Shown here: piece after piece, positions 1 to 9,717 of the stretch
Layout: each line of letters begins with the position of its first letter
Numbering within the stretch: the stretch's first letter is position 1
DNA from: Anaerobacillus alkalilacustris
GTDB lineage: Bacteria > Bacillota > Bacilli > Bacillales > Anaerobacillaceae
Direction: 5' to 3'
Assembly: GCF_001866005.1 (NCBI RefSeq)
Contig: NZ_MLQR01000020.1
Span: forward strand, 34,953 to 98,952
DNA length: 64,000 nucleotides
The notes under the pieces: model-generated
Told to the model about the DNA's origin: nothing
Seen by the model: the letters and a program-made list of their open reading frames with translations, nothing else
Databases searched by the model: none
Program-made: the position numbers and the translations under genes

Positions 1-168
1 AACCTTTCACCACCTACTAGTTTCGATTTCCAATCCTTAAAAATAATTGATTTTTTTATGGTATTGCTGAAATTAACACTATAAAATTTTGCATGCATCT
101 CGGTCAGAAAACAGCTGATCCACTGCATGAATTGTTTTAGACCTTCATTAGTTGCGTCGAATTCAGAA

Positions 169-182
169 CGAACATTCGTTCG
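169..182. promoter_or_regulatory. Candidate LexA (SOS) operator
   Basis: The sequence CGAACATTCGTTCG matches the Bacillus LexA/DinR box pattern CGAAC-N4-GTTCG and is palindromic. A G-rich run like a ribosome binding site and the short reading frame at 221-505 follow it. That frame overlaps the well-supported ykuD gene on the other strand, so the SOS target is unclear. Confidence 0.55.
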
Positions 183-392
183 TGGGGGGTATTTTAATTA
201 ATAAATGCTAGTTTTTATCTATGAGTAATCCCAAAGACAATATCAATGGAAAAGTGAGGTTAGCGCTTTCAGAGTACACCAATGTGTCAACTCCACATGA
301 GTTATTCGATATTTCAATTCGATACTACAGAAACCCCCAACTTAACATTTTTAGAGAAGTTAAGAGGCGGGATTATTCATATACTTCCAAAA

Positions 393-887
393 TTACGGAC
401 GTATTGAAACGAGTGTTCCTATTGGCACGATACTTGCTAATTCCTCTACATCTTTATTGTACATACGTATACATCCTCTTGATACAGCTTTACCGATTGA
501 ACTAGGATCATTGGTTCCATGAATTCCATAATGTTGTTTTGATAAGCTCATCCACATTGTCCCGAATGGCCCACCTGGGTTTGGTGCTTTATTTATGATG
601 ATATAGTTTCCTACTGGCGTCTCATGTAGTATTCTTCCGACAGCAATAGGGTACTGTTTTTGAATGACACCATTTTTTAATAACCTTAGCCATCGATTGT
701 TAATGGACACTTCTATTTGATATGGAATTGTATAAGGTGATGGAAGACCTGGGATCACAATTGATTGTCCAGCATAAATAAGGTTTGGATTTATAGACGG
801 ATTAGCACGGATGATTGCTGAAAGCTGTGTACGATAATCTTTTGAAATTTGATATAATGTTTCACCGGGTTTAACGGTATGAATCAT
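393..887 (-). CDS. ykuD: L,D-transpeptidase, LysM-YkuD
   Basis: This 164-residue protein is an L,D-transpeptidase that cross-links or modifies peptidoglycan at the cell or spore wall. An N-terminal LysM repeat (about residues 3-46, starting [14 protein letters not shown]) binds glycan. The YkuD catalytic domain follows, with His123 in HGTND and the nucleophile Cys139 in SRGCIRM. Length and domain order match Bacillus subtilis YkuD (164 aa). The ATG start is preceded by AGAGGTGG on the minus strand. It lacks a signal peptide, as does B. subtilis YkuD. It stands alone, with no operon partner visible. The identification is firm at family level; the spore or vegetative role is inferred from the homologue. 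Confidence 0.93.
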   Translation of the reverse strand: MIHTVKPGETLYQISKDYRTQLSAIIRANPSINPNLIYAGQSIVIPGLPSPYTIPYQIEVSINNRWLRLLKNGVIQKQYPIAVGRILHETPVGNYIIINKAPNPGGPFGTMWMSLSKQHYGIHGTNDPSSIGKAVSRGCIRMYNKDVEELASIVPIGTLVSIRP

Positions 888-1492
888 TCTATACCACCTC
901 TGTACGTTAAAGTCATTTCACTACAATTACTATAGACTATGTAATCATCTATAAAACGGTTAAAGCTCACCAACAAATGAGTCATTGGTTGGTGATGGAG
1001 TATTTAATTGGACGAAGGATAGTAAGCCAACTAATAGTATGCGATTAGCAGATGTAATAATAAAGGTATAAAAATACATCCAGATTATCTGATCCCATAA
1101 ACAAAATCCAGCTATAGAACAACAGGAAGTAAGATGGCATTTTATTATGATGTTTACTTGGATTTTATCAGCGTCGAGAAACCAGAATCATAGTATCTTG
1201 GTTTGGCATGTCGAGCGCGAGGAGGCAAATTTATTAAGAATGATTTCCTACGAGCAGATATGAAGCTGGTGCTCTTGCGTCAAATGAAGCTTATACAGAT
1301 TCTGACCCATAATTTCTAGACTCTATGAACGAAATGTCAATTTATGTAAAGTGAAGAACCGATGAATTATTCTACCATAATTTTTTATTTTCGCTACTCT
1401 GAGGCTAAATGTTATTGGATGAAGAGCGTTTCCACCAACATTTTACCTTATGTAGGTCCATTTGAGTAATATTAAATTCACTCAAATAAATA
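888..1492. other. Intergenic region, no gene recognised
   Basis: No intact gene was found. Short plus-strand stretches around 985-1075 and 1130-1340 read sensibly for 20-40 codons in changing frames and then meet stops. This suggests an eroded coding remnant, but no family could be named. Confidence 0.3.
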
Positions 1493-1516
1493 GGAGCGAT
1501 TTATTAAAATCGCTCC
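1493..1516 (-). terminator. Rho-independent terminator
   Basis: A perfect 8-bp stem (GGAGCGAT/ATCGCTCC) lies just beyond the stop of the minus-strand DUF3231 gene and is followed on that strand by an A/T-rich tail. Confidence 0.75.
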
Positions 1517-1543
1517 AAAATAAAAACGTTTTTTCTTCTATGA

Positions 1544-2545
1544 TCATTTCGTTAGCTTTATGCGATCTTCGATTTGTGGTGGTTCTTCCATCCAGCCATT
1601 TTTGATCATTATTTTTCCACCTTCATGTGCAAAAGTAAAAATATCCTTTGCGAGTAAAGTCATTTTTGCCGGTAAGTCATTTCGCAAACTAAATGCTCCA
1701 CCTATGGCGTTACTTCCAAGCCCAAATGTAGTTAACAGACCAGTGTTATACATCATTAATTTATCAGAAAAAGGCGCAGTTTTTGATGTAGTTGCCTTTC
1801 CTGCATGACTAGCTGGGGGCTCAATAAAGTTTTGACGGTAAAACTCCCCTAGTTCAATTTCAATTTTTTCCGATAGCTTCATTCCTTTTGTAAGATATTT
1901 TTTCACTTCATCATTAGTAGCAACTTGAGCGAAGCCAATCATTAACTGCATTCCTACTAGGTTTGTTTCTATAGCATGGTGAATAAGGGAAACTTCAACT
2001 GTATTTAGTGATCTCTTTTCACTAAACCAATCAAATCCACTTAAATAATTATTACTATGTACAAAAGTAACTTCTTTTGGCATTGATACATAAGCAGGTC
2101 TTACTAACACCCCTTTTTCTAAAAGGAATTGAGTTGCTTGACCGTTTATCATTTGAGCTTCTGCGGTTAATCCTGTAAAAAAATCGTGAATATCCTTACG
2201 GTAGGAACCACCGGTAAAAAGAGCATAAAGGCTCATCTCTATTTTCGTCATCATATGCAAATACATGATATCGTACATGTAATCGAATAACTTAGGTACA
2301 CCTTTATTTACATCGCTTTCTGTAAAACCAATTGGAATTACTGCACCTTCTTGCTGGAAAATAGCCGTAATTGTCTCTATATTTTTTTGAGATCCCTCAT
2401 AATGGGATTGTAACAACTGTTTTTCTTCAGCATTCGCGTGTTCAATAAAATGTTCTAACATTCTAAGCATCATTGTTTTTTCTTGATATGCCATCCACAG
2501 ATTTGCCAATTCTGAAGAAGTTATAGGTGCTTGCCCCGAGTTCAT
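1544..2545 (-). CDS. DUF3231 family protein
   Basis: This 333-residue protein belongs to the DUF3231 family, common in Bacillaceae. It has two alpha-helical, ferritin-like halves. The first runs about residues 10-165 and starts SSELANLWMAYQEKTMM. The second runs about 185-325 and ends with HEGGKIMIKNGWMEEPPQ, a typical closing motif of the family. The family is distantly related to the CotF spore-coat family, but the reaction or role is unknown. The ATG start is preceded by AGGAGG about 10 bases upstream. It is monocistronic, with a terminator directly downstream. Confidence 0.85.
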   Translation of the reverse strand: MNSGQAPITSSELANLWMAYQEKTMMLRMLEHFIEHANAEEKQLLQSHYEGSQKNIETITAIFQQEGAVIPIGFTESDVNKGVPKLFDYMYDIMYLHMMTKIEMSLYALFTGGSYRKDIHDFFTGLTAEAQMINGQATQFLLEKGVLVRPAYVSMPKEVTFVHSNNYLSGFDWFSEKRSLNTVEVSLIHHAIETNLVGMQLMIGFAQVATNDEVKKYLTKGMKLSEKIEIELGEFYRQNFIEPPASHAGKATTSKTAPFSDKLMMYNTGLLTTFGLGSNAIGGAFSLRNDLPAKMTLLAKDIFTFAHEGGKIMIKNGWMEEPPQIEDRIKLTK

Positions 2546-2831
2546 TTAAGTAATTCCTCCTAGTCTTTTTTCATAATATAACCAGGTGAAAAAGAATTAT
2601 GCCAGTATATGAGGTTTTTTGAGAGGAGAAGCTAAAGTAAATTTAGTTCGTCTTTTTTATGATGTTTTTCATAGTTGTGATTTTTGTCACATCTTTAATA
2701 GTGCTGATTATCTTACAATCTTATACAGTTAGACAAATGCACTCTTTATTTTAGTATAGTTCAACCTTATTTTTAATACTAATTTGCAGGAAAATTTGCT
2801 TGACTTATCTGATTAAAAAGGAGGAATTTAA

Positions 2832-3038
2832 TTGAGAAAGTTTCTGATTAATATAGATCACAAACCTTTTGAAGAATTTGAAACAGTCGAAGAAGCGAAT
2901 CAATATTACGACTCTTTAGTAGAAAGGCATGAAAATGTATATGATAATTTTTGTATCCTTGACTCAATGGAGCTTGTCGAAATAGCTACATTTAATCAGG
3001 GCGAAGAGGTGAAGCTACGTCTATCAACTGTATATTAA
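2832..3038 (+). CDS. Small hypothetical protein, 68 aa
   Basis: This is a short acidic protein starting with TTG. The start is supported by an ideal AAAGGAGG ribosome binding site ending 7 bases upstream. It is soluble, with no membrane segment and no cysteine pattern. It stands alone; a weak hairpin with a T-run at about 3081-3101 may end its transcript. I do not recognise the family. The strong ribosome binding site and even codon use argue that it is a real gene. Confidence 0.6.
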   Translation: MRKFLINIDHKPFEEFETVEEANQYYDSLVERHENVYDNFCILDSMELVEIATFNQGEEVKLRLSTVY

Positions 3039-3248
3039 TGAATGAATAATACTATAATTGATTATAGATAAATATCAGCTAGGAAAATTCTCCTGTTTTT
3101 TTGTTACCTTCAGGTCGAGGTAATGAATTTCAGCAACTTTGAACGAACAAAAATAGTTGTTGAAAAACTATACAGATATATAAGTGAAGGTCATAATTAC
3201 CCAAAACGCACTGCATAAACTATAGCGAGTTATGAACGTTTTTTTTAC

Positions 3249-3480
3249 ATAATCAGAATTTATTAATTCTAACTTGAAATCTGTCTAACGCAATCAGCCT
3301 ACGAGCTCGGTCACTTCAGTCAAGCAACGGACTTCAATTACTGCTTGAGATCCTTCGTAGATTAGCTTCATGCAGCTTTGCTCCTGCGATTACTCGTCGC
3401 ACGAAAAACAATTGCTCTCGAGCAAACGGAGTGGCACAGGAGCAGCTGCTTGTGACCATGGCGCGCTTTGCGCTTTTCTT
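3249..3480 (+). repeat. Dispersed repeat R1, copy 1
   Basis: It starts AATCAGAATTTATTAATTCT and ends in a GCGCTTTGCGCTTTTC-type tract. It shares long blocks with copies at 16365, 30403, 44174 and (inverted) 62172, including GAGCTCGGTCACTTCAGTCA and CTCCTGCGATTACTCGTCGC. Repeats with CTGTCTAGC and GCGCTTGCGC ends are common in Bacillaceae intergenic DNA. Confidence 0.85.
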
Positions 3481-3660
3481 GCTGTTGGTCAGAACAATGA
3501 ATTATTACATGCTCTAATAATTTCTAATAGTAATACCACCCCAAAGTAACAAATTAACTAATCGTTTTTTAAATCTCGTGCTTATTAATGATATTTTATA
3601 CCTCTAATAATCCCTCCCTATAACATAAGTTTCCAAACACTACTATTCTATAAACAATAA

Positions 3661-3793
3661 TTAATCAAATTGTTTTGCACTTAAGGGTCATGGCCCCCGC
3701 TTCTAAGCGTAGCATAGGTGGGAATTTCCATTCAGGTGGAATTGAGACTCCAACAGAATTTCCGATGTTCTAGCGAAGCTAAAACGAGTTCTC
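3661..3793 (-). repeat. Dispersed repeat R2, copy 1 (inverted)
   Basis: Read on the minus strand it runs from GAGAACTCG to CAATTTGATTAA, with the family core CACCTGAATGGAA followed by a CCCACCT...GGGGG-type hairpin. It is related to the copies at 11283, 12356 and 46216, and is the most diverged of the four in its hairpin. Confidence 0.85.
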
Positions 3794-4201
3794 TTTCGTA
3801 CTGACTAATCTGTAATTTTTTTTAAAAATTAGGAACTAAGACAACATTACTAAACACTAGAAGAAAAGAGTTGGTTAATGTACTTATAGAAAAGTACTAA
3901 AATTGAAGAAAAGCAAACTGTCACTGTTATAAGTGAAAGTATTTGTGATTAAATGTTTTACTTACAAAGAACAAGTTCTCAAATAGATAAATTTTAATGA
4001 AACAAGGGAATAGAAATATGAAATTACCTTAAATAACAGTAAAAAAGTAATAGTTAACAAAACATTCGGAATTTCCTATAGGAATTATGGTGAATTAAAT
4101 TGTAATGTATGAATGCATACTATAGACTTGTATAAAATAGTCATCTTGAAATGATTTTTCCAGAATTATTAAGTATTAAAAAAGAATGGAGAAAAAATAG
4201 T

Positions 4202-5197
4202 ATGAACAAATCAGATATTTTATTAGAAAGTAAGACAATTAAAGATTTCGTTTTCAATAATCGCTATGTTTGTGCCCCTTTTGATATTGCGAAAGCAACA
4301 AACTCTGGGTTAGTCACTGATGAACTTTTGTTTATTTACGAACAACGGAAAGGTCCTTCATTGATCGTTGTTGAGCAAGCAGCGATTGCACTAGATGGTC
4401 AATATCGTGAAAATTTACTTTTTGTCGATCGAGATGAATGTATTGAAGGATTATCAAAACTTTCAACTACTATACACAACAACAATCAGGTTGCTGTTTT
4501 ACAGATAAACCATGCAGGGAGTGCTGCAGACACTAACTTAACAGGAATGGAAGCAGTGGCACCTTCAGCTATCGTAAATCCCACCTTCAATCGATCGTTA
4601 CCAAAGCATTTATCGATCTCTGAAATTACCAAAATAAAAGATACTTTTATTCAAGCGGCAATCCGTGCAAAGAAGGCTGGTTTTGATGGAGTAGAAATAC
4701 ATAGTTGTCACGGTTTTTTGTTAACACAATTTCTATCACCACTTACTAATCAAAGAACAGATCAATACGGAGGTAGTTTAGAAAATAGAAGTAGGTTACT
4801 TATGGAAGTAACTATAGAGATAAGGAAAGCTGTTGGTGAAGACTTTCTCCTTTTAGTACGTTTAGGGGTGGATGATCTTTTACCAGGCGGAACTACACTT
4901 GAGGATTCGTGTTTTGTAGCAAAAAAATTAGAGGAAGAGGGTATAGACATTCTTGATGTTTCGACTGGACTTATGCCCCCTTTAGGTTTGCAGGGACCTG
5001 CGATGTTAAGAGGTATGCTCAAAACTGTGAAGGAGCATGTTTCTGTTCCAGTTATTGGTGCAGGTGAATTAGAAAATATTCACATTGCAACGGATATGGT
5101 AGCAAGTGGAGAAGTAGATTTTATTGGTTTAGCTAGGACGATCATGAATCAACCTAATTATGTAGAAGGTTTAATAAAGAAAATTTCGGGGGTCTGA
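4202..5197 (+). CDS. Old yellow enzyme-family NADH:flavin oxidoreductase
   Basis: This is an FMN-dependent TIM-barrel ene-reductase of the NADH:flavin oxidoreductase/old yellow enzyme family, probably cytoplasmic. Visible family motifs are LQINHAGSAAD, GFDGVEIHSCHGFLLTQFL (substrate and FMN contacts), RTDQYGGSLENRSRLL, and a C-terminal phosphate-binding region around PVIGAGE...DFIGLARTIM. With the ATG at 4202 it is 331 residues, usual for the short form that lacks the C-terminal FeS and FAD domains. I chose 4202 over the in-frame ATG at 4151 because a GGAGA lies nine bases upstream and the extra residues match nothing in the family. The substrate is unknown. It is monocistronic. Confidence 0.88.
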   Translation: MNKSDILLESKTIKDFVFNNRYVCAPFDIAKATNSGLVTDELLFIYEQRKGPSLIVVEQAAIALDGQYRENLLFVDRDECIEGLSKLSTTIHNNNQVAVLQINHAGSAADTNLTGMEAVAPSAIVNPTFNRSLPKHLSISEITKIKDTFIQAAIRAKKAGFDGVEIHSCHGFLLTQFLSPLTNQRTDQYGGSLENRSRLLMEVTIEIRKAVGEDFLLLVRLGVDDLLPGGTTLEDSCFVAKKLEEEGIDILDVSTGLMPPLGLQGPAMLRGMLKTVKEHVSVPVIGAGELENIHIATDMVASGEVDFIGLARTIMNQPNYVEGLIKKISGV

Positions 5198-5203
5198 CCC
5201 CCG
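5187..5203. repeat. GGGGGTC palindrome at the gene end
   Basis: The palindrome CGGGGGTCTGACCCCCG spans the TGA stop of the preceding oxidoreductase gene. It resembles the short GGGGTCAGACCCC repeats scattered in Bacillus genomes. It lacks a T-run, so termination is doubtful. Confidence 0.5.
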
Positions 5204-5415
5204 GTGAGGTAAAGCTTTAACGCGCTAAATCTTTTAATTTGATTAGCTGTTTTTATCCTACCTTTGAATTATTGTAAATTAATTGGTTATTTGAAATAAT
5301 AGGTAGTAAAATGATTTTAGTTAACCGGCTAATAGAGCAGGTACAAAACTGAGTATTTTTTGAGAAAAGTAGTAGACTTACAAGGAATAACAAATACATA
5401 CTTGGAGGAAAAGTC

Positions 5416-8199
5416 ATGACTGTAGAAAAACAGCTGATCGAAAAAAAGTATTATGAAACGATAATGCCAGATCAAGAGAATGATAATCTGGTACAATTTC
5501 TTGGTAATTTATATATGAGTGAACAAAATAATAAAGATTCGGATCTTTCGTATATTCGTTTTTCACAAGGGGAAGTGTACTTTCAAAACAAAGATTATGA
5601 AACTGCTATTTTCAAGTGGGAGAAGGTACATAATCACTTAGAGTATTGGGCAAGAAAAAATATGGCTGATGCCTATTATGAGCTTAGTCAATTTCCGAAA
5701 GCTATTGACTTATATAAATCCGTAACTAGTGAAAGTTTAGCTTTAAATTCTGAAGTGGCATTAAAATTATTTTCCATTTACAACGAAATGGAGGAACTAG
5801 ATTTAGCAGCCGACATCATTAAAAAATCAGTTTCCTTAAATCCAGATTATCCAACATTGACCGAAGTTGCTCGTTCTTTTTTTGAAGAGTATCGTGATTG
5901 GAGTAGCGCTATTGAGCTTGTAGTTAATGAAGCAATCCGAACGGAACACATACAGTGGTTTGAAGTATTAAATAATTATGTAGAAGAAGGGTTAACCAAA
6001 CCGACTCCGCCCGATTATTATTCTGAACTTTTAGAAGTGTTATATAGCGTGGATCAAAGATGCTTCGAAAAGCTTGTTGTTTCACTTTGGAATAGCTATA
6101 AAGATGAAGAGGTGTATTTTTCGTGGCTAAGTGAAATCAATCGTTTAATCTTACGTATTGAAATAGATCCATCTAAGACCTGGCACGATTTAGCTGCTAA
6201 CTATTATGAAACTTATTTCAACTTAATTAGTGGACAATATTTACTAAAAGAAATAAGAGATATCGTTCCAGATCTACTTACTAATTGGTTACATGTTGCA
6301 GATGATACTTATTCCATATTTGCAGCAACATCCGTTCTTGCTTGGAATGAAAGTTTCAAAACATCAGTGAGTTCTACCATTGTAGAAAAAGCTGAATATA
6401 TTCTAAAGAATTCTAACAAAGATACAGTAAACATCGATCGAAGCATAGAATTATTTGATGAAATTACAAATTGGACGAAGAGTCTTAAGTTAGATATTGA
6501 CCAACGTCTAAAATACTCCGTAAATAAAGTGAAAGATTTACAAACTAACTATCTTCTAATTACCGGAATGCATGAGAATGGGAAGACGACTGTTATCAAA
6601 TCTTTACTAAGCAATAATAGTGGATCTAGTCCAGCTGGCACAGTTGTTTGTTATAGTAATGATAAAGAATTTCAATTGTATGAAATTTCTTCTCATTCAA
6701 TTCACCCGGTTGAAAGTTTCAATGAACTTTTTGAAATGAAACAAGAAGAGAAAGAAGAAGAGGAAGGGAATACACTCCAAACATCGCTAATTCACGTTAA
6801 AATACCAAACCGTTTTTTAGAAGAAAATCAGTTAACTTTAATTAATATACCTGATTTTAATTACAATGCGAATGAAGCGATGAAACATAATAAAAAAGAA
6901 GAGTTAACTTTTGCCCAGTTCGCTGACGGTTTGTTATATGTCTTAACTCCAACGACCCTCTTTTCAGAAAGAGATCGTGAACTTTTACTAAAACTTCAAG
7001 AACAACTACCAAACGTGCCAATCCATTTCTTACTGAAAACGGATGCTATTTATCATCAAGAAGAAGTAACTCAATTGGTAGAAGAAACACGTACCATAAT
7101 TTCGGATAGTTTTCCCAAGGCTAAAATCTTCCCGTATTCAACGCATAATAAAAGCAGCAAACAAACGGAAGACTTGTCTGGCTTCATACAAGAAGTATTT
7201 AATTATCAGTCGAGAACCGATGTTCGTAACAGGAAGTTATTATTTTACATTCGAGAAACCCTTACCTATCTTTTAAAAAGACGAGTGGAAACGGAAACTC
7301 AAATAACTGAGGAAATACGTTGGAAAGAAGATGTCGTTTCTAAGGTAAATGCAGCTGTTCACCAGTTAAGTGATTTGGAGAGGGAAAAAATGGACATCAT
7401 GCAACGTTCTTATCGGGAAATAAAAGACGACATTAAGATGGATTTAAAGATGGCGATCCCTAAATTATTAAAAGAATGCTCTAGTTTAATAAAAGAGGAT
7501 AGCAACTTTGGAAACATTCATATTGAACTAAACGAAAAGATGAACGAAAGAATTCATAATTATATCGAACATAGTGTATTACCAAAATTTTCAAAGGGTA
7601 TTAATGTCTGGATTGAAAAATCCACTGAGGAGTTTTCTCTTAGTCAAGACTATTTAGAGGAAATGAGTGAAGGCTTTAATATGATGTATGGACAGCTACG
7701 CTTTAATCTCAAATGTGACTTTAAAGTAGTTGACGATTGGAGCCGTGATGCCCTCAGAATATCAAATGGGGTACAATTAGAAACGATAAATATTCTAAAT
7801 CGATCAACTCCTTCACAATTGGTTATGAAAGGTGCTGGAAAAGTATTTGGAACTCTTCTCCCAAACAAGACAATGTTATGTAACATGTACAAAAACCTTA
7901 TCGAAAAAGAAGATTATGAAAAGGTAGCAACAGCGAGTACCAATCAATTTATGTTACAATTTGAATTGTTTGAAAAAGGTTTAGAACGTGATATTACGAT
8001 GTTCTTTAAAGCACCATTTATCGATTTACAAGAAGTGATCATAAACGAACAACTTGATATTCAACATAAGAAAGAAAGATTGCAACAGTTAAAATCGAAT
8101 CCCGAAAGCTACATTGATCCAATTTCACTTTTCAAAGTAAAATTACTACAAATTGAAATGATGCAAAAAGAAACAAATAAGAGTTTGTTCTTTGCATAA
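5416..8199 (+). CDS. TPR and dynamin-like GTPase domain protein, 927 aa
   Basis: The first 170 or so residues form TPR-like helical repeats (for example QGEVYFQNKDYETAIFKWEK and NMADAYYELSQFPKAIDLYK). A helical linker follows, then a GTPase domain of dynamin type. Its P-loop is GMHENGKTT (residues 384-392). The switch region reads INIPDF (about 476-481) in place of DTPG, and LLKTD ending at Asp543 is a possible base-recognition motif. The C-terminal 300 residues are long helices with coiled-coil character (about 640-740 and 870-920), as in bacterial dynamin stalks. No clear membrane anchor is seen. The start has GGAGG seven bases upstream. Membrane remodelling or stress defence would be an inference; the DxxG motif is degenerate, so GTP hydrolysis is uncertain. 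Confidence 0.65.
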   Translation: MTVEKQLIEKKYYETIMPDQENDNLVQFLGNLYMSEQNNKDSDLSYIRFSQGEVYFQNKDYETAIFKWEKVHNHLEYWARKNMADAYYELSQFPKAIDLYKSVTSESLALNSEVALKLFSIYNEMEELDLAADIIKKSVSLNPDYPTLTEVARSFFEEYRDWSSAIELVVNEAIRTEHIQWFEVLNNYVEEGLTKPTPPDYYSELLEVLYSVDQRCFEKLVVSLWNSYKDEEVYFSWLSEINRLILRIEIDPSKTWHDLAANYYETYFNLISGQYLLKEIRDIVPDLLTNWLHVADDTYSIFAATSVLAWNESFKTSVSSTIVEKAEYILKNSNKDTVNIDRSIELFDEITNWTKSLKLDIDQRLKYSVNKVKDLQTNYLLITGMHENGKTTVIKSLLSNNSGSSPAGTVVCYSNDKEFQLYEISSHSIHPVESFNELFEMKQEEKEEEEGNTLQTSLIHVKIPNRFLEENQLTLINIPDFNYNANEAMKHNKKEELTFAQFADGLLYVLTPTTLFSERDRELLLKLQEQLPNVPIHFLLKTDAIYHQEEVTQLVEETRTIISDSFPKAKIFPYSTHNKSSKQTEDLSGFIQEVFNYQSRTDVRNRKLLFYIRETLTYLLKRRVETETQITEEIRWKEDVVSKVNAAVHQLSDLEREKMDIMQRSYREIKDDIKMDLKMAIPKLLKECSSLIKEDSNFGNIHIELNEKMNERIHNYIEHSVLPKFSKGINVWIEKSTEEFSLSQDYLEEMSEGFNMMYGQLRFNLKCDFKVVDDWSRDALRISNGVQLETINILNRSTPSQLVMKGAGKVFGTLLPNKTMLCNMYKNLIEKEDYEKVATASTNQFMLQFELFEKGLERDITMFFKAPFIDLQEVIINEQLDIQHKKERLQQLKSNPESYIDPISLFKVKLLQIEMMQKETNKSLFFA

Positions 8200-8230
8200 A
8201 AGATAAAATCTGAATTTAATTCATGTGGAA

Positions 8231-8292
8231 AAAGGGGTTGTCAATCTAAAGTGTACCCTTTGTAAAGGACATTTCAAACTGGCAACTCCTTT
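8231..8292. terminator. Bidirectional terminator-like stem
   Basis: AAAGGGGTTGTCA pairs imperfectly with TGGCAACTCCTTT across a long loop, with T-rich tails on both strands. It sits between the convergent GTPase and guaC genes. Confidence 0.5.
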
Positions 8293-8309
8293 ATTTTTAG
8301 TATCAGAAT

Positions 8310-9293
8310 TTAGTAAACTTTATCTCCGTTAAAGATAGAATTTTTAACAATGACATAATCTACATGTCGGATTGCCTCTAACTTGTTTCCACCTGCATAA
8401 GATATAGAGGATTGAAGATCCTGTTCCATCTCAATTAAGGTATCTTGTAGAGAGCCTTTATGTTCGACATACATTCTTTTTCCTTCAACATTTTTTCTTT
8501 CACCTTTTTGAAATTCTGAAGCTGAACCAAAATATTCTTTGCAAAGAATTCCATCTTTCTCAATGGTTTGTCCAGGTGATTCTTCGTGACCGGCAAATAA
8601 TGAACCAATCATGACCATTGATGCTCCAAATCTAATCGATTTTGCTATGTCCCCATGTGTACGAATACCACCATCCGCTATAATCGGCTTTCTTGCTGCC
8701 TTTGCACACCAACGTAGTGCAGCTAATTGCCAACCGCCAGTACCGAATCCGGTTTTAATCTTTGTAATACATACCTTGCCTGGTCCAATTCCGACTTTTG
8801 TGGCATCAGCTCCAGCATGTTCTAATTCTCTTACTGCTTCAGGTGTTCCAACATTTCCAGCAATAATAAAACAATTAGGTAGATGGTTTTTAATATGTTG
8901 GATCATCTCAATTACAGCATTAGAATGTCCATGCGCAATATCAATCGTAATGTAATCTGGTGAAAGTTGTTCTTCTGCCAATTGCTTAATGAATTGATAC
9001 TCAACATCTTTTACACCAACACTAATTGACGCAATTAACCTTCGAATTTTCATGTCCTTTATAAAAGATATTCGCTTCTCAGGTTCAAAGCGGTGCATAA
9101 TATAAAAGTAACCATTTTCAGCTAAGTAAATGGCTATTTTTTCATCGATAATTGTTTGCATATTTGCCGGCACAACTGGTAACTTAAATGTATGACCACC
9201 AAGGTTTACGGTTGTATCACACTCAGAGCGACTTCTTACCACACTTTTTGCAGGGATCAACTGGATATCTTCATAATCAAACACGTTGTCCAT
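8310..9293 (-). CDS. guaC: GMP reductase
   Basis: This enzyme reductively deaminates GMP to IMP with NADPH, so guanine nucleotides can re-enter the purine pool. The 327-residue protein is an IMPDH/GMPR-family TIM barrel. The catalytic Cys175 sits in [11 protein letters not shown], followed by the nucleotide site at [16 protein letters not shown] and [14 protein letters not shown]. It has no CBS insert, and its length matches the Bacillus GuaC form (326 aa), which distinguishes it from IMP dehydrogenase. The ATG start has GGGGTG upstream on the minus strand. It is monocistronic. No purine riboswitch was recognised in the 420 bases upstream. Confidence 0.93.
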   Translation of the reverse strand: MDNVFDYEDIQLIPAKSVVRSRSECDTTVNLGGHTFKLPVVPANMQTIIDEKIAIYLAENGYFYIMHRFEPEKRISFIKDMKIRRLIASISVGVKDVEYQFIKQLAEEQLSPDYITIDIAHGHSNAVIEMIQHIKNHLPNCFIIAGNVGTPEAVRELEHAGADATKVGIGPGKVCITKIKTGFGTGGWQLAALRWCAKAARKPIIADGGIRTHGDIAKSIRFGASMVMIGSLFAGHEESPGQTIEKDGILCKEYFGSASEFQKGERKNVEGKRMYVEHKGSLQDTLIEMEQDLQSSISYAGGNKLEAIRHVDYVIVKNSIFNGDKVY

Positions 9294-9717
9294 AATCTAC
9301 ACCCCTAAATAAGAATATTAACCTACTTTAATATTAAGTTAATGGATAGTATAAGGTTCAAAGGTAGGTTAGCCTGTTAGAATAAGTCTTATGCATACCT
9401 AAATGTATTGATAAATTGAAAAGCAAAGTAAATAGTCACAAATATTATTTAAAGGTTTGGATAGCGTTGTTTATGTAGAAACCGTCGTTTTCTTGATAGA
9501 TAATCTTACAAACAAAGTGTGGGGATTGTCGAAAAAAGATTATAATATATGTATCTGACTTTAAAAGATTGAAACTACAAACTCAAAACTTATACTTTGA
9601 TAAGTGAATTTTGGTACGGTATAACATTGATTAAAGATTAGATATTGTAATTTATTCAATCATTAGAACCAATGATTGAATAGGTTACAACTTAGTTTTA
9701 AATAGGGGGTATCTAAA
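9294..9717. other. Divergent promoter region
   Basis: This A/T-rich spacer separates guaC (minus) from the isocitrate dehydrogenase gene (plus) and must hold both promoters. No named riboswitch or operator was seen. Confidence 0.4.

Larger units (their letters stand above)
3039..4201. other. Long intergenic region carrying two repeat elements
   Basis: This stretch of about 1.16 kb holds an R1 repeat copy (3249-3480) and an inverted R2 repeat copy (3661-3793). The remainder is A/T-rich with no supported gene. Confidence 0.6.

Noticed and set aside
1..50. Minus-strand AGGTGGTGAAAGG at the left edge, like the start of a gene leaving the window
   Set aside because: Too little sequence remains to show a coding frame.
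221..505. 94-residue plus-strand reading frame after the LexA box
   Set aside because: Its second half is antisense to the well-supported ykuD gene and it has no convincing ribosome binding site or recognisable domain.
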